From assembly GCA_023246995.1 (NCBI GenBank), contig JAHFHI010000082.1, positions 1 through 6,326 on the forward strand: 6,326 nucleotides of DNA, in the 5' to 3' direction. Within the stretch, counting starts at the first letter, position 1. Each line of letters opens with the position of its first letter. Under the pieces are notes generated by a model. It worked only from the letters and a program-made list of their open reading frames with translations. It ran no database searches and was not told where the DNA came from. Of the stretch, positions 6,297 through 6,326 are shown piece by piece. The translations under genes and the position numbers were made by a program. Source of the stretch: Candidatus Omnitrophota bacterium. GTDB lineage: Bacteria; Omnitrophota; Omnitrophia; Omnitrophales; Aquincolibacteriaceae.

Positions 6297-6326
6297 TTGG
6301 GTCAAAAAGCACATCCGTATGGACTT
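6297..6326 (+). CDS. rpsC: 30S ribosomal protein S3 (N-terminus only)
   Basis: Ten codons are visible before the window ends. Starting from TTG at 6297 they read M-GQKAHPYGL, the hallmark N-terminus of bacterial S3 (commonly MGQKVHPxGxRLG). S3 lies at the mRNA entry channel of the 30S subunit and helps the helicase activity of the ribosome. Its place after rplV is the standard S10-operon order. The start codon is TTG, with no ATG in frame nearby, and a near-perfect Shine-Dalgarno sits 5 nt upstream. Identity rests on ten residues plus gene order, which together are convincing; the rest of the gene is outside the window. Confidence 0.93.
   Translation, partial: MGQKAHPYGL

Noticed and set aside
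1..6326. Mobile element, CRISPR array, RNA gene or defence system
   Set aside because: No inverted or direct repeats of note, no transposase or integrase, and no tRNA-like fold were seen. Almost every base is within or next to a core translation gene.

Overview
The window is a bacterial ribosomal-protein/translation-factor operon. It runs entirely on the + strand and is almost all coding. In order it holds: the 3' part of rpsG (S7), fusA (EF-G), rpsJ (S10), rplC (L3), rplD (L4), rplW (L23), rplB (L2), rpsS (S19), rplV (L22) and the first ten codons of rpsC (S3). This is the classical str operon end joined directly to the S10 operon. Every gene is recognised from family-typical protein sequence; none of the identities is in real doubt.

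Layout. Positions 1-2518 are the str part: S7 (truncated by the window edge) and a complete 702-residue EF-G, 5 nt apart. The tuf gene (EF-Tu), which in many bacteria sits between fusA and rpsJ, is absent: only 14 nt separate the two genes, leaving no room for a promoter, a terminator or an S10-type leader. From 2533 onward the order S10-L3-L4-L23-L2-S19-L22-S3 is the standard one. Spacing is tight: 13 nt (rpsJ-rplC), 55 nt (rplC-rplD), ATGA overlap (rplD-rplW), 11 nt (rplW-rplB), ATGA overlap (rplB-rpsS), 20 nt (rpsS-rplV) and 16 nt (rplV-rpsC). No stretch over 300 bases lacks a gene. No RNA gene, mobile element, CRISPR, long repeat or convincing internal promoter or terminator was seen.

How the genes work together. 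Their products are 30S proteins (S7, S10, S19, S3), 50S proteins (L3, L4, L23, L2, L22) and the translocase EF-G. Co-transcription would keep ribosome parts and a translation factor in balance. Tight spacing and two ATGA overlaps point to translational coupling. The upstream genes fusA, rpsJ, rplC and rplW have weak or no Shine-Dalgarno sequences, whereas rplB, rpsS, rplV and rpsC have good ones.

Organism. It is a bacterium with balanced base composition (near 50% G+C by eye). The bacterial forms of all proteins, the Shine-Dalgarno motifs and the operon order exclude archaea and eukaryotes. Direct fusA-rpsJ adjacency without tuf is known in Bacteroidota and some other phyla, but the proteins do not strike me as typical of Bacteroidota. 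An uncultivated lineage such as Omnitrophota or a relative is a guess only.

There is no sign of a new biological system here. The points worth a second look are modest: the missing tuf, the low-complexity C-terminal tails on L3 and L22 (and a short one on L4), an unusual L22 hairpin sequence, and a possible stem-loop in the only sizeable spacer, just before rplD.
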